DNA from: Microbacterium sp. SD291
GTDB taxonomy: Bacteria; Actinomycetota; Actinomycetes; Actinomycetales; Microbacteriaceae
Length of the DNA: 64,000 bases
Assembly: GCF_017355365.1 (NCBI RefSeq)
Contig: NZ_JADIJR010000001.1
Span: 62,001 to 126,000 of the forward strand
Direction: 5' to 3'
Shown: in pieces, positions 17,278 to 25,756 of the stretch
Position numbering within the stretch: position 1 is the stretch's first letter
Layout: every line of letters begins with the position of its first letter
Translations under genes and position numbers: made by a program
The notes under the pieces: generated by a model
What the model saw: only the letters and a program-made list of their open reading frames with translations
Told to the model about the DNA's origin: nothing
Database searches by the model: none

Positions 17278-17600
17278 GTGAGGCGCTCCTCCAGGAGCTC
17301 CTCCAGCTCGGCGCGCGTGCGGCGCTCCAGGAGCATGTCCCAGTGGGTTCGGGCGGCCTTGACGTCTGCGGTCTCGAGCGTGACGGCGTGGCCGTCGACG
17401 TTCAGGCGCGCGTCGGCGCCGCAGGAACGGCACTCCCAGGTCTGAGGCGGTTCGGCGTCCGCCGCGAACATCAGGTTCGTGACGTGTCCGCATTCGTCAC
17501 AGGTGTAAATGGTCTCGCGGCGCTCCATGAACACGACGCCCTCTTCGCTCTGTAGGCTCTGGGCGCCGAGTCGGATGCCGCGCAGGCTGCGATCTGCCAT
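17217..17600 (-). CDS. rbpA: RNA polymerase-binding protein RbpA, 127 aa
   Basis: Actinobacterial transcription factor that binds the principal sigma factor and stabilises the open promoter complex. Seen: an N-terminal MADRSLRGIRLGAQS, a zinc-binding core with CDECGH and CRSCGAD pairs, a short basic linker and a C-terminal sigma-interacting helix (ARTHWDMLLERRTRAELEELLEERL). Length is normal to slightly long. A GAGAGGA ribosome site precedes the ATG. A TATACC hexamer at 17630-17625 on the same strand is a possible -10. The last 61 nt overlap the convergent lnt gene. Confidence 0.95.
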   Translation of the reverse strand: MADRSLRGIRLGAQSLQSEEGVVFMERRETIYTCDECGHVTNLMFAADAEPPQTWECRSCGADARLNVDGHAVTLETADVKAARTHWDMLLERRTRAELEELLEERLTYIRGRRGAGEDPTREKIGA

Positions 17601-17724
17601 TTTGTGGTCCTCTCGTCGCTGTCAGGTATAACGCTCGAGCCTGTGCGCTTCATCCGAGCAAGCGGATTCTCGGCAGGATTCACAGCGTAATCTCAGCGCC
17701 GGAGACGAAAGACCGTGTCGCACC

Positions 17725-18495
17725 TCAGGCGAGCGTCGCCAGTGCGAGGTCGGCGCGATCCGAGACGATGCCATGTGCGCCGGCCGCGATGATGCGTCGC
17801 ATGTCGTCCGCGTCGTTGACCGTCCAGACGTGGACCTCGACGTCGTGGCGGCGGGCGGCCCGCACGAGGGCTGGTGTCATGATGCGCAGACCGCGCTGTC
17901 GCTCGGGGATCTGCACGGCGTCGATGTCGCGCAGTACACGGGCGGGGGAGAGGCGGGCCGCGGAGAGGGCCCTCAGCGCGGCGATGGTGCTGCTTCCGCC
18001 GGAGGTGGCGGGCCTCATCTCGGCGCCTGCCTGGAGCACCGCCGCGACAGCGGCTCGTCGCCGGGCGTCGGAGAAGCTCGTGACGAGGACGCGACGGACG
18101 TGATCGGCGACGGCGGTTCCGAGGGGGCGCGCCGCGGCATCCGTCTTGACATCGATGTTGAATCGCATGCCGGGGAAGGAGGCGAGCGCCTCGGCGACCG
18201 TGAGCAGCCCGCCGTGATCGGCGAAGATCTCTCTGAGCTCGCCGGTCGACACGCTCGACACCGCCCGGTCGTCGCCGGTCAGCCGCGTCAGCGTCTGATC
18301 GTGGAACAGCACGACATCGCCGTCCGCGGTGACCCGGCAGTCGGTCTCGATGTACTCGGCGCCGGCTGCGTGGGCGGCGGCGAAGGCCGCGGCGGAGTTC
18401 TCCCAGACGCCCGAGTCCTCGCCGGCCGCGGTCACGAGACCACGGTGGGCGAGGACTCTGGGAAGTCGTGCCTTCTCGAAGTACGGGTGCGTCAC
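17725..18495 (-). CDS. Glycerophosphodiester phosphodiesterase, 256 aa
   Basis: Hydrolyses glycerophosphodiesters to glycerol-3-phosphate and an alcohol. GDPD motifs are complete: AHRG (about residue 13), ENS, the metal pair in EYIETDCRVTADGDVVLFHD, the HD catalytic pair, and a late VHVWTVND and IVSDRADLA ending the TIM barrel. No signal peptide is evident, so it is probably cytosolic. The GTG at 18495 overlaps the stop of the SPFH gene by 4 nt (GTGA), so translation is coupled; longer in-frame starts would run through that gene. It is the last gene of an nfeD-SPFH-gdpd operon. Confidence 0.9.
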   Translation of the reverse strand: MTHPYFEKARLPRVLAHRGLVTAAGEDSGVWENSAAAFAAAHAAGAEYIETDCRVTADGDVVLFHDQTLTRLTGDDRAVSSVSTGELREIFADHGGLLTVAEALASFPGMRFNIDVKTDAAARPLGTAVADHVRRVLVTSFSDARRRAAVAAVLQAGAEMRPATSGGSSTIAALRALSAARLSPARVLRDIDAVQIPERQRGLRIMTPALVRAARRHDVEVHVWTVNDADDMRRIIAAGAHGIVSDRADLALATLA

Positions 18496-19418
18496 GCGCC
18501 GTGCGTGCCGTCGGGTGACTGTCCGGGCTTCGGTGTGAAGGCGGTGCCGATTCCCTTGAGCGCCTCGGTGAGCTCGCTCGGGATGATCCACAGCTTGTTC
18601 GACTGCCCTTCGCTGATCTTCGGCAGCATCTGGAGGTACTGGTAGGCGAGCAGCTTGTCGTCCGGGGCGCCCTGATGGATGGCGGAGAAGACGTTCTGGA
18701 TCGCCTCAGCCTCACCCTGTGCACGCAGGACCGCGGCCTGCTTGTCGCCCTCGGCGCGGAGGATCTCGGCCTGGCGTGCCCCCTCGGCCTCGAGGATCGC
18801 GGACTGCTTGGTGCCCTCGGCCGTCAGGATCGCGGCACGGCGGTCGCGCTCGGCGCGCATCTGCTTCTCCATCGAGTCCTGGATGGAGATGGGCGGGTCG
18901 ATCGCCTTGAGCTCGACACGGCCTACGCGGATGCCCCACTTGCCGGTCGCCTCATCCAGGACCACGCGCAGCTGGCCGTTGATGTTGTCACGGCTGGTCA
19001 GCGCCTCCTCGAGGTTCAGTCCGCCGACCACGTTGCGGAGCGTCGTGGTCGTGAGCTGCTCGACCGCACCGAGGTAGTTCGCGATCTCGTAGGTCGCGGC
19101 CCGGGCATCCGTCACCTGGAAGTACACGACCGTGTCGATCGAGACCACGAGGTTGTCCTCGGTGATCACCGGCTGGGGCGGGAACGAGACCACCTGCTCG
19201 CGCATGTCGAGCAGCGGGCGCAGCCGGTCGATGAAGGGCACCAGGAGGTTGAGCCCGGGAGTGAGGGTCTTGTGGTAGCGGCCGAGACGCTCGACCACGC
19301 CGGCCGTGGCCTGCGGGATGATGCGGATCGACCGGGCGAGCGTGACCACCACGAAGATGATGATCGCGATCACGAGGATCCACGCGAGCGCGGTGGGGAT
19401 GAACGATGTGTCGTCCAC
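18492..19418 (-). CDS. SPFH/Band 7 (stomatin/paraslipin-like) membrane protein, 308 aa
   Basis: Membrane-anchored scaffold protein of the stomatin family. One N-terminal membrane helix (LAWILVIAIIIFVVVTLA) is followed by RIIPQATAGVVERLGRY, the SPFH start, and a coiled-coil, Glu/Ala-rich stretch (EAEGARQAEILRAEGDKQ and repeats). Length is typical. The GTG at 19418 has an AGGAGA ribosome site; longer in-frame versions read through nfeD in the wrong frame. Paired with the NfeD-like gene 8 nt upstream, the common SPFH-NfeD arrangement in bacteria, linked to membrane microdomain organisation. Confidence 0.92.
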   Translation of the reverse strand: MDDTSFIPTALAWILVIAIIIFVVVTLARSIRIIPQATAGVVERLGRYHKTLTPGLNLLVPFIDRLRPLLDMREQVVSFPPQPVITEDNLVVSIDTVVYFQVTDARAATYEIANYLGAVEQLTTTTLRNVVGGLNLEEALTSRDNINGQLRVVLDEATGKWGIRVGRVELKAIDPPISIQDSMEKQMRAERDRRAAILTAEGTKQSAILEAEGARQAEILRAEGDKQAAVLRAQGEAEAIQNVFSAIHQGAPDDKLLAYQYLQMLPKISEGQSNKLWIIPSELTEALKGIGTAFTPKPGQSPDGTHGA

Positions 19419-19426
19419 TGGTTCTC

Positions 19427-19900
19427 CTAGTCGTTGACGGGACGGACGATGGCGGTCGCACCGTTGATCGCGCTGATGGCGATCGGCGATCCGTGGGGGA
19501 TCGGGACGGACGTCGCGGTGCGCGCGGTCCAGGTGTCCCCGTTGCTCAGCTTCACCTGACCCGAGATCTGGGTGATGTCCTGCAGTGCGATGCCGCGCAG
19601 GTCGATCAGCGCGTCGACGTTCGACTTCGTCGGATCCTCGCCGCGGCGCAGGCGCTTCAGCAGCGGCGGGCGGAGGAAGAGTATGAAGACCGCGGCGGCA
19701 GCGGCGGCGATGAGGACCTGAACCCACACCGGGAGGCCGACGAGATCGGTGAGCAGGCCGACCACGCTTCCGAAGCTCAGCATCAGGAACGTGAAGTCCA
19801 GCGTCAGCATCTCGATCACGAGGAAAGCGGCGATCAGGACCAGCCAGCCGATCCAGGCCCATTGGTCGATGAACTGAACGAATGTCGCGAAGTTGTCCAT
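19427..19900 (-). CDS. NfeD family membrane protein, 157 aa
   Basis: Short NfeD-type protein: two or three hydrophobic segments (WIGWLVLIAAFLVIEML, and a longer Ala/Val-rich one) followed by a soluble OB-fold domain of about 60 residues (LIDLRGIALQDITQISGQVKLSNGDTW and on). No ClpP-like protease domain is attached, so it is the short form. Starts operon nfeD-SPFH-gdpd; the ATG is preceded by AAAGGAGG. Its probable partner is the SPFH protein encoded directly downstream. Confidence 0.88.
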   Translation of the reverse strand: MDNFATFVQFIDQWAWIGWLVLIAAFLVIEMLTLDFTFLMLSFGSVVGLLTDLVGLPVWVQVLIAAAAAAVFILFLRPPLLKRLRRGEDPTKSNVDALIDLRGIALQDITQISGQVKLSNGDTWTARTATSVPIPHGSPIAISAINGATAIVRPVND

Positions 19901-20021
19901 GCGGCCTCCTTTGCGGTCAACCTATCACGCGCCCGGCGAGCGACCCGGGCGCCGTCGACGCTGGTTGATAGTGTGAGATGCCGCGTCACCGCGGCGATCT
20001 CACGCACCATGAGGAGTCATC

Positions 20022-20786
20022 GTGACCGACGTTCTACCCGCAGGTTCTCTCGACGGCAGAGTCGCGCTCGTCACCGGATCGTCACGGGGGATCGGCGCCG
20101 ACACCGTGCGCTACCTCGCCGAGGCCGGCGCGGACGTCGTGATCAACTTCCGCAACAAGGCCCCGCGGGCCGAGAAGCTGGCGCGCGAGCTGCGCGAACT
20201 GGGCCGTCGAGTGCTCGTCGTCGGCGCCGACCTGACGGACAGGGCCTCCGTCGAGGAGATGTTCGGCGCTGTGGAGACGGAGTTCGGCCGGCTCGACGTG
20301 CTCGTCCTGAACGCGTCGGGCGGCATGGAGTCGGGCATGGCCGAGGATTACGCGCTGACTCTGAACCGCGATGCCCAGCTCAACGTCCTGAACGCGGCGA
20401 CGCCGCTGCTGGGCGAGGGATCGCGCGTCGTGTTCGTCACCAGCCACCAGGCGCACTTCATCCGGACGACGCCGACCATGCCGGAGTACGAGCCGGTCGC
20501 ACTCTCCAAGCGCGCCGGTGAGGATGCTCTTCGCGAGCTCATCCCTGGCCTCGCCGAGAAGGGCATCGGGTTCACCGTCGTCTCGGGCGACATGATCGAG
20601 GGAACCATCACGGCGACCCTGCTCGAGCGGGCCAACCCCGGCGCCATCGCCGAGCGCCGCGAGTCGGCGGGAAAGCTCTACAACGTCTCTGAGTTCGCCG
20701 CCGAGGTCGCCAAGGCCGTCGTCGACCCTGTCCCGGCCGACAACACGCGCCTCGTCGGCGACGTGAGCGCCTTCGCCGCGGAGTAG
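20022..20786 (+). CDS. Short-chain dehydrogenase/reductase family protein, 254 aa
   Basis: Rossmann-fold oxidoreductase. The cofactor loop TGSSRGIG is intact and a basic residue after the second strand (NFRNK) suggests NADPH preference. The NAG motif is replaced by LNASGG. The catalytic Ser is in VTS; instead of YxxxK the sequence reads EYEPVALSK, so the only nearby Tyr sits 7 residues before the Lys, not 4. Activity may be altered. The GTG start follows a GAGGAG ribosome site. A strong hairpin terminator follows. Substrate is unknown. Confidence 0.85.
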   Translation: MTDVLPAGSLDGRVALVTGSSRGIGADTVRYLAEAGADVVINFRNKAPRAEKLARELRELGRRVLVVGADLTDRASVEEMFGAVETEFGRLDVLVLNASGGMESGMAEDYALTLNRDAQLNVLNAATPLLGEGSRVVFVTSHQAHFIRTTPTMPEYEPVALSKRAGEDALRELIPGLAEKGIGFTVVSGDMIEGTITATLLERANPGAIAERRESAGKLYNVSEFAAEVAKAVVDPVPADNTRLVGDVSAFAAE

Positions 20787-20793
20787 CCGCACG

Positions 20794-20840
20794 TGCAGAT
20801 CGGCCCCGTCGCGCTCCACGCGGGACGGGGCCGATCTGCA
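20794..20840. terminator. Perfect 17-bp hairpin, bidirectional terminator
   Basis: TGCAGATCGGCCCCGTC and its exact reverse complement, separated by 13 nt, sit between the convergent SDR and HdeD-like genes (stops at 20786 and 20853). Confidence 0.8.
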
Positions 20841-20852
20841 TCTCCGCGCGGC

Positions 20853-21446
20853 TCAGGCTGCGTCGCCCCGCAGCGCCGCGGAGACGGTCTTCGCGTCCCT
20901 GCCCAGGGTGATGGCGCGAACGATCTGGACCACGCCCAGCACCAAGAGCGAGATGCCGAGGAAGATCCACAGCACGATTCCCGCCGCCAGCACGTTGACG
21001 AGGACGTAGATGCCGGCGATGACGCTGAGCACGGCATAGAGGAACGTCCAGATGCGGGAGCTGTCGCTGCCGAGCAGGGTGAGCGACACCACTCCGTCGA
21101 GGATCCAGCTGATTCCGATGAACACGACCACGACGATCGCCAGCGTGGCAGCGGCCGCGCCGAGGTTGGCGAAGGCGATGACGCCCGCGACCACGTAGAG
21201 CAGACCCAGCACGACGTGCCCGATCCTGGCCCAGCCGCCCCTGGAGCTGGAGAAGATGCCGAGTCCGGCGTAGACGAGCCCGGCGATGATCAGGTACGAC
21301 GCGAAGATGCCGGTCACGATGACGGCGGACTTCACGGGCCACACCAGGAGGACGACACCGGCGATGAGCGCGAGGACGCCGGAGACGGCGAGCGAGATGC
21401 GGACGGCTTTGAACGCCGACCTGGCGTCTGCGATGAGTTCGGACAT
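20853..21446 (-). CDS. HdeD-like (DUF308) membrane protein, 197 aa
   Basis: Integral membrane protein of the HdeD/DUF308 family, with six hydrophobic helices arranged as three pairs (for example AVSGVLALIAGVVLLVWP and GHVVLGLLYVVAGVIAFAN), typical of the family. In E. coli HdeD belongs to an acid-resistance island; no such neighbours are here, so function is open. The ATG at 21446 is taken as start; an in-frame ATG 12 nt upstream is possible. It is divergent from the AraC-type regulator. Confidence 0.82.
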   Translation of the reverse strand: MSELIADARSAFKAVRISLAVSGVLALIAGVVLLVWPVKSAVIVTGIFASYLIIAGLVYAGLGIFSSSRGGWARIGHVVLGLLYVVAGVIAFANLGAAAATLAIVVVVFIGISWILDGVVSLTLLGSDSSRIWTFLYAVLSVIAGIYVLVNVLAAGIVLWIFLGISLLVLGVVQIVRAITLGRDAKTVSAALRGDAA

Positions 21447-21505
21447 GGGTGTGACCATAGCGCACGCTCGCCCGCTGCGCGCCGACGTCGTGGCAGGATC
21501 GAGTC

Positions 21506-21946
21506 GTGACTCCCGTCGATGAGGTGCGCCTCCGCGAGCTCGCGGTGATGCGCAGGGTGCGCGACCGCATCGATCGCGAGTACGCGAGGCCTCTGGATGT
21601 CGAGGCACTGGCCCGTGGCGTGCACATGTCGGCGGGGCACCTCAGCCGGAAGTTCCGGGAGACGTACGGTGAGTCTCCGTACTCCTACCTGATGACCCGC
21701 CGGATCGAGCGGGCGATGGCGCTGCTCCGCCGCGGCGATCTCAGCGTCACAGAGGTGTGCTTCGAAGTCGGCTGCTCCTCGCTCGGCACATTCAGCACCC
21801 GGTTCACCGAGCTGGTCGGTGTCTCACCCGGCGTGTACCGTGAACGCGCAGCGAACGTCGACGGCATCCCGACGTTCCAGGCCAAGCAGGTCATCCGACC
21901 GATCAGGAATCAAGAAGCGCCGCGCACCGATGCCCACCTAGCCTGA
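21506..21946 (+). CDS. AraC-family transcriptional regulator (DNA-binding domain only), 146 aa
   Basis: A short AraC/XylS protein with almost nothing but the two helix-turn-helix units: LDVEALARGVHMSAGHLSRKF and DLSVTEVCFEVGCSSLGTFS, followed by the family end FTELVGVSPGVYR. There is no separate effector domain. A ~25-residue tail follows. It starts a three-gene unit with a VOC protein (5 nt away) and a UvrA-like ATPase, so it probably regulates that unit in response to a signal not visible from sequence. GTG start. Confidence 0.88.
   Translation: MTPVDEVRLRELAVMRRVRDRIDREYARPLDVEALARGVHMSAGHLSRKFRETYGESPYSYLMTRRIERAMALLRRGDLSVTEVCFEVGCSSLGTFSTRFTELVGVSPGVYRERAANVDGIPTFQAKQVIRPIRNQEAPRTDAHLA
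21939..21944 (+). promoter_or_regulatory. -10 hexamer TAGCCT before VOC gene
   Basis: Located 7 nt before the ATG at 21952 and overlapping the end of the araC-type gene, whose TGA stop is at 21944-21946. It could be an internal promoter giving a leaderless VOC-uvrA-like transcript. Confidence 0.35.
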
Positions 21947-21951
21947 ACATC

Positions 21952-22362
21952 ATGAAGATCAGCATCCGCTACGCATTCCTGCCCCACACCGACGCCGATG
22001 CGGCGCTCGGCTTCTACCGCGACGCCCTCGGCTTCGAGGTGCGCAACGACGTCGGCTACGACGGCCTGCGCTGGCTGACGGTCGGCCCCGAGGGGCAGCC
22101 CGAGACGTCGATCGTGCTGCATCCGCCGGCGACCGATCCCGGACTGACGGATGCCGAGAGGCAGACGATCCTCGAGCTCATCGCGAAGGGAAGCTACAGC
22201 GCCCTCACGCTGGCGAGCGACGATCTCGATGCGCTCTTCGAGCGCCTCGTGGAGAAGGGCGCCGACGTCGTGCAGGAGCCGATGGATCAGCCCTACGGCG
22301 TGCGCGACTGCGCGTTCCGCGACCCCGCAGGAAATCTGCTCCGCATCAACCAGGCCGCGTGA
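21952..22362 (+). CDS. VOC-superfamily (glyoxalase/bleomycin-resistance-like) protein, 136 aa
   Basis: One vicinal-oxygen-chelate domain made of two beta-alpha-beta-beta-beta modules. Seen: YRDALGFEVRNDVGYDGLRW, the SIVLHPP strand, and a late PYGVRDCAFRDPAGNLLRI, the usual VOC ending with a metal-ligand Glu position occupied by Asp or Asn. Could bind or modify a small electrophile or drug. It is between an AraC regulator and a UvrA-like ATPase; this triplet suggests a response to a DNA-damaging or toxic compound. Confidence 0.85.
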   Translation: MKISIRYAFLPHTDADAALGFYRDALGFEVRNDVGYDGLRWLTVGPEGQPETSIVLHPPATDPGLTDAERQTILELIAKGSYSALTLASDDLDALFERLVEKGADVVQEPMDQPYGVRDCAFRDPAGNLLRINQAA

Positions 22363-22388
22363 TCCGCGCCCAGAGCCGAAGGACCCCG

Positions 22389-24746
22389 ATGACCCCGGTC
22401 GAACACCTCGCCGACGCCCATGACGTCATTCGCGTGCAGGGAGCACGCGAGAACAACCTCAAGGACGTCAGCGTCGACATCCCGAAGCGAAGGCTCACGG
22501 TGTTCACCGGCGTCTCCGGCTCCGGCAAGAGCTCGCTCGTCTTCGACACGATCGCCGCCGAGTCCCGCCGCATGATCGACGAGACGTACAGCGCCTTCGT
22601 CCAGGGGTTCATGCCGTCGGTGCCGCGTCCCGACGTGGATGTGCTCGAAGGACTGACCACGGCGATCATCGTCGACCAGGAGCGGCTCGGGGCGAACCCG
22701 CGCTCGACGGTCGGCACGGTGACCGATGCGAACGCGATGCTGCGCATCCTGTTCTCGAAGCTCGGGCAGCCGTACATCGGCGGGCCGACGGCGTTCTCCT
22801 TCAACATCCCCACGCAGCGGGCCAGTGGAGTGATGACCGGTCCTGGGGGCGAGAAGAAGATCGTGAAGGACGCGATATATCTCGGCGGCATGTGCCCGCG
22901 CTGCGAGGGCAGGGGCGCGGTGTCGGATCTCGACCTCTCGCAGATCGTCGATGAGTCCAAGTCTCTCGACGAGGGCGCGATCACGGTGCCCGGGTACACC
23001 GCGGACGGCTGGATGGTGAAGGGCTTCTCGCAGTCCGGCTTCTACCCGGCCGACAAGCCGATCGCGCAGTTCAGTGAGAAGCAGCGTCATCTGTTCCTCT
23101 ACGGCGAGGTCACGAAGGTGAAGATCTCGGGCATCAACATGACGTACGAGGGACTCATCCCGAAGATAACGAAGTCGATGCTCTCGAAGGATCTCGAGGC
23201 GCTGCAGCCGCACATCCGCGCGTTCGTCGAGCGGGTCGCGACGTTCGCTACGTGCCCGGAGTGCGACGGCACGCGACTCACCGAGGGTGCCAGGTCGTCG
23301 AAGATCGCCGGCGTGAGCATCGCGGATGCCTGCCGGATGCAGGTGACCGATCTCGCGGAATGGGTCCGCGGACTCGACCTGCCGGGTGCCGGGCCGCTCC
23401 TGACGGCACTGAGTGCCAATCTTGACGCGTTCGTCACGCTCGGTCTCGGCTACCTCAGCCTCGAGCGCCCGTCCGGCACGCTGTCCGGGGGAGAGGCGCA
23501 GCGGATCAAGATGCTCCGCCACCTCGGCTCCTCTCTCACCGATGTCACCTATGTCTTCGACGAGCCGACCATCGGCCTGCACCCGCACGACATCCAGCGG
23601 ATGAACGGCCTGCTTCTGAAGCTCAGGGACAAGGGGAACACGGTCCTCGTGGTCGAGCACAAGCCGGAGACGATCGTGATCGGCGACCATGTCGTCGATC
23701 TCGGTCCCGGTGCGGGCTCCGGCGGCGGCGAGATCTGCTTCGAGGGCAGCGTGGAGGGGCTGAAGGCCAGCGGAACCCGCACCGGCCGTCACCTCGACGA
23801 CCGCGCGGTGCTGAAGGATTCCTTGCGCTCGGCAGACGGGACGATCGAGGTCCGAGGAGCCTCGGACAACAACCTCCAGGACGTGGATGTGGACATCCCC
23901 CTCGGTGTGCTGACGGTCGTCACGGGCGTGGCTGGCTCGGGCAAGAGCTCGCTGATCCACGGCTCGGTCTCGCACCGTGCCGGCGTCGTGTCGATCGATC
24001 AGGCCGCGATCAAGGGGTCGCGCCGCAGCAGCCCCGCGACGTACACCGGACTTCTCGAGCCGATCCGCAAGGCGTTCGCGAAGGCGAACGGCGTCAAGCC
24101 CGCGTTCTTCAGCGCGAACTCCGAGGGCGCCTGTCCGACGTGCAAGGGCGCCGGCGTGATCATCACCGAGCTCGGCTTCATGGACACGATCGAGACGCCG
24201 TGCGAGGACTGCGGTGGCAAGCGCTTCCAGGCGGCCGTGCTCGACTACAAGCTCGCCGGGAAGGACATCACCGAGGTGCTGGAGCTGCCGGTGTCCGAGG
24301 CGCGCGTGTTCTTCTCCGAGGGCGAGGCGAAGCTCCCCGCCGCGGCCGCCATCCTGGGGCGTCTCGAGGACGTCGGACTGGGTTATCTGTCGCTGGGGCA
24401 ACCGCTGTCGACGTTGTCGGGTGGAGAGCGCCAGCGCATCAAACTGGCGATCCAGATGGGGGAGAAGGGCGACATCTACGTGCTCGATGAGCCCACCACC
24501 GGCCTCCATCTGGCCGATGTGCAGAACATCCTCGGGCTGCTCGACCGGCTGGTCGACTCGGGGAAGACGGTCATCGTGATCGAGCACCACCAGGCCGTGA
24601 TGGCGCACGCCGACTGGATCATCGACATCGGGCCCGGCGCGGGGCACGATGGCGGGCGAGTGGTGTTCGAGGGCACGCCCGCCGAACTGGTGACTCAGAA
24701 GTCGACGCTCACGGGGGAGCACCTCGCGGAGTACGTCGGGGGCTGA
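22389..24746 (+). CDS. UvrA-like ABC ATPase (short, UvrA2/DrrC type), 785 aa
   Basis: Two ABC ATPase units as in excinuclease UvrA, but about 160 residues shorter than housekeeping UvrA, as expected for paralogues lacking the UvrB-binding domain. Seen: Walker [10 protein letters not shown] and later [12 protein letters not shown] signatures [18 protein letters not shown] and [13 protein letters not shown], Walker [12 protein letters not shown] and [11 protein letters not shown], and zinc-finger cysteines ([22 protein letters not shown]). Family members protect producers against DNA-binding drugs. The ATG at 22389 has a GAAGGA ribosome site; a GTG at 22359 overlapping the VOC stop is the alternative. 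Confidence 0.9.
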   Translation: MTPVEHLADAHDVIRVQGARENNLKDVSVDIPKRRLTVFTGVSGSGKSSLVFDTIAAESRRMIDETYSAFVQGFMPSVPRPDVDVLEGLTTAIIVDQERLGANPRSTVGTVTDANAMLRILFSKLGQPYIGGPTAFSFNIPTQRASGVMTGPGGEKKIVKDAIYLGGMCPRCEGRGAVSDLDLSQIVDESKSLDEGAITVPGYTADGWMVKGFSQSGFYPADKPIAQFSEKQRHLFLYGEVTKVKISGINMTYEGLIPKITKSMLSKDLEALQPHIRAFVERVATFATCPECDGTRLTEGARSSKIAGVSIADACRMQVTDLAEWVRGLDLPGAGPLLTALSANLDAFVTLGLGYLSLERPSGTLSGGEAQRIKMLRHLGSSLTDVTYVFDEPTIGLHPHDIQRMNGLLLKLRDKGNTVLVVEHKPETIVIGDHVVDLGPGAGSGGGEICFEGSVEGLKASGTRTGRHLDDRAVLKDSLRSADGTIEVRGASDNNLQDVDVDIPLGVLTVVTGVAGSGKSSLIHGSVSHRAGVVSIDQAAIKGSRRSSPATYTGLLEPIRKAFAKANGVKPAFFSANSEGACPTCKGAGVIITELGFMDTIETPCEDCGGKRFQAAVLDYKLAGKDITEVLELPVSEARVFFSEGEAKLPAAAAILGRLEDVGLGYLSLGQPLSTLSGGERQRIKLAIQMGEKGDIYVLDEPTTGLHLADVQNILGLLDRLVDSGKTVIVIEHHQAVMAHADWIIDIGPGAGHDGGRVVFEGTPAELVTQKSTLTGEHLAEYVGG

Positions 24747-24747
24747 G

Positions 24748-24773
24748 CTGCCGTCTCAGGACTGAGACGGCAG
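24748..24773. terminator. Perfect 12-bp hairpin terminator
   Basis: CTGCCGTCTCAG / CTGAGACGGCAG with a 2-nt loop lies directly after the UvrA-like stop and includes the last codons and stop of the convergent marR remnant, so it serves both directions. Confidence 0.75.
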
Positions 24774-25052
24774 GACGGCTGCGCCTGCCAGGAGCCTCAA
24801 GGCTGCGAGGAAGGCGGCACGCGCCTCCGCATCGAGAGGAGCGAGGACGTCCTCCTGCGCATCGGCCGCCAGGCCCGCCAGCAGGTGCTGCCGTTCTCTC
24901 CCCGCCGGAGTCGGAACCACGAGGTTGCGGCGCGCATCGTCCGGGTCAGGAGCGCGTTCGATGAGGCCGTCGCTCTCGAGGGTGGCCAGTGTCACCGCCA
25001 CGTCGCGCCGATCGAGACGGGTCAACGTGCCGATCGCCACCTGAGAGAGGGG
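24756..25052 (-). pseudogene. MarR-family regulator, 5'-truncated
   Basis: About 98 codons of a MarR winged helix are recognisable, from PLSQVAIGTLTRLDRRDVAV through LESDGLIERAPDPDDARRN and VPTPAGRERQ to the end. The first 40-50 residues (dimerisation helix and first DNA-binding helices) are absent. Upstream in this frame the sequence becomes Ser/Thr/Pro-rich nonsense because it is the out-of-frame reading of the next gene. The change happens sharply near base 25050. The gene has therefore lost its 5' end to an inserted segment. Confidence 0.8.
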
Positions 25053-25329
25053 AGTGGAAATCCCCGCACTCCTGCTCGAAGATCCAGGCGTCGGCTGCAG
25101 TGCGGGTGTCGAATCGCATGGATTCGTCCGAGTACCCGGTCTCGCCGTTCCAGACGACGTGCGTGATGTCTTCATCCGCGGCATCGTCGTCGAGCTCCTG
25201 CTCGTGCTGGACGAGCTGGTAGTCGCCGCAGTCCCAGCCATGCTCGTTGCAGAAGCCGTCGTCGTCGACGATCGCCGGCGGGATCTGCGTACTGGTGGGG
25301 CAGGTCTGTAGTTCCAGACTCCTGGTCAT
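24946..25329 (-). CDS. Hypothetical acidic protein with chimeric C-terminus, 127 aa
   Basis: Not recognised. Residues 1-94 are acidic and look like real protein, with CNEHGWDCGDY and ETGYSDESMRFDTRTAADAW as distinctive segments and five Cys that might bind metal. After FHSP the frame runs about 33 residues (Arg/Ser/His-rich) through the marR remnant in the wrong frame, so the true C-terminus has been lost. The ATG overlaps the stop of the 67-aa gene upstream (ATGA), so the two form an operon. Both belong to the islet bounded by broken genes at about 25050 and 25940. Confidence 0.6.
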   Translation of the reverse strand: MTRSLELQTCPTSTQIPPAIVDDDGFCNEHGWDCGDYQLVQHEQELDDDAADEDITHVVWNGETGYSDESMRFDTRTAADAWIFEQECGDFHSPLSGGDRHVDPSRSARRGGDTGHPRERRPHRTRS

Positions 25330-25529
25330 CGGTCTCGGTCCCTTCTCTGATCGCGGATCGCTTGGCGTTCGCGCTCTCGGCGCGTGCCCTTGCGAGGGGT
25401 GGGGGTGTGCGGTCGCGCTGCGTTGGAGCGTGCGAGCTCGCGGTTCCAGTGCTCGAGTTCGGGGTTCGCGACGGGACGAAACCCCTCGATGGTGAGCGGC
25501 TTGCTGTTCCGACGACTCTTTCTGGCCAC
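25326..25529 (-). CDS. Small basic hypothetical protein, 67 aa
   Basis: Arg/Lys-rich protein beginning ARKSRRNSKPLTIEGFRP and containing RPHTPTPRKGTRRERERQA. No domain recognised; the charge suggests nucleic-acid binding. The GTG start has a good GGGAGG ribosome site 7 nt upstream, and the stop overlaps the ATG of the next gene by 4 nt, both signs of a genuine gene. It lies inside the islet and is divergent from the gene at 25757. Confidence 0.65.
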   Translation of the reverse strand: MARKSRRNSKPLTIEGFRPVANPELEHWNRELARSNAARPHTPTPRKGTRRERERQAIRDQRRDRDR

Positions 25530-25744
25530 GGAGCACCTCCCACTTCCACACGCTGGGCGCGGCGGGGCACCGTCGCACACGGAGGGTGTCGACGGCGCCG
25601 GCGACCCTCTCTGTTTCCTCTTGCACCGTCCGCTCGGCGGCCCGTTGGGCCGCAACGAGACCTCCGAAACCGAACGCGCGCTTCTGGGTACGGGGATGCC
25701 GGCGATGTTCGGCTCGCCTTTACGCCTCCGAAACGATCACGTCG

Positions 25745-25750
25745 TACTGT
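25745..25750 (+). promoter_or_regulatory. -10 hexamer TACTGT, leaderless start
   Basis: Lies 6 nt before the ATG at 25757. The 25530-25756 interval between the two divergent islet genes is otherwise without recognisable features. Confidence 0.35.
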
Positions 25751-25756
25751 GTCGAC

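Noticed and set aside
21506..24746. Biosynthetic gene cluster around the UvrA-like resistance protein
   Set aside because: No NRPS, PKS, RiPP or tailoring genes flank the trio, so producer self-resistance is not supported here.
24756..25241. 161-residue MarR protein with a Ser/Thr-rich N-terminal extension
   Set aside because: The extension is the out-of-frame reading of the islet gene; the MarR fold begins abruptly near 25052, so it is a truncated gene.
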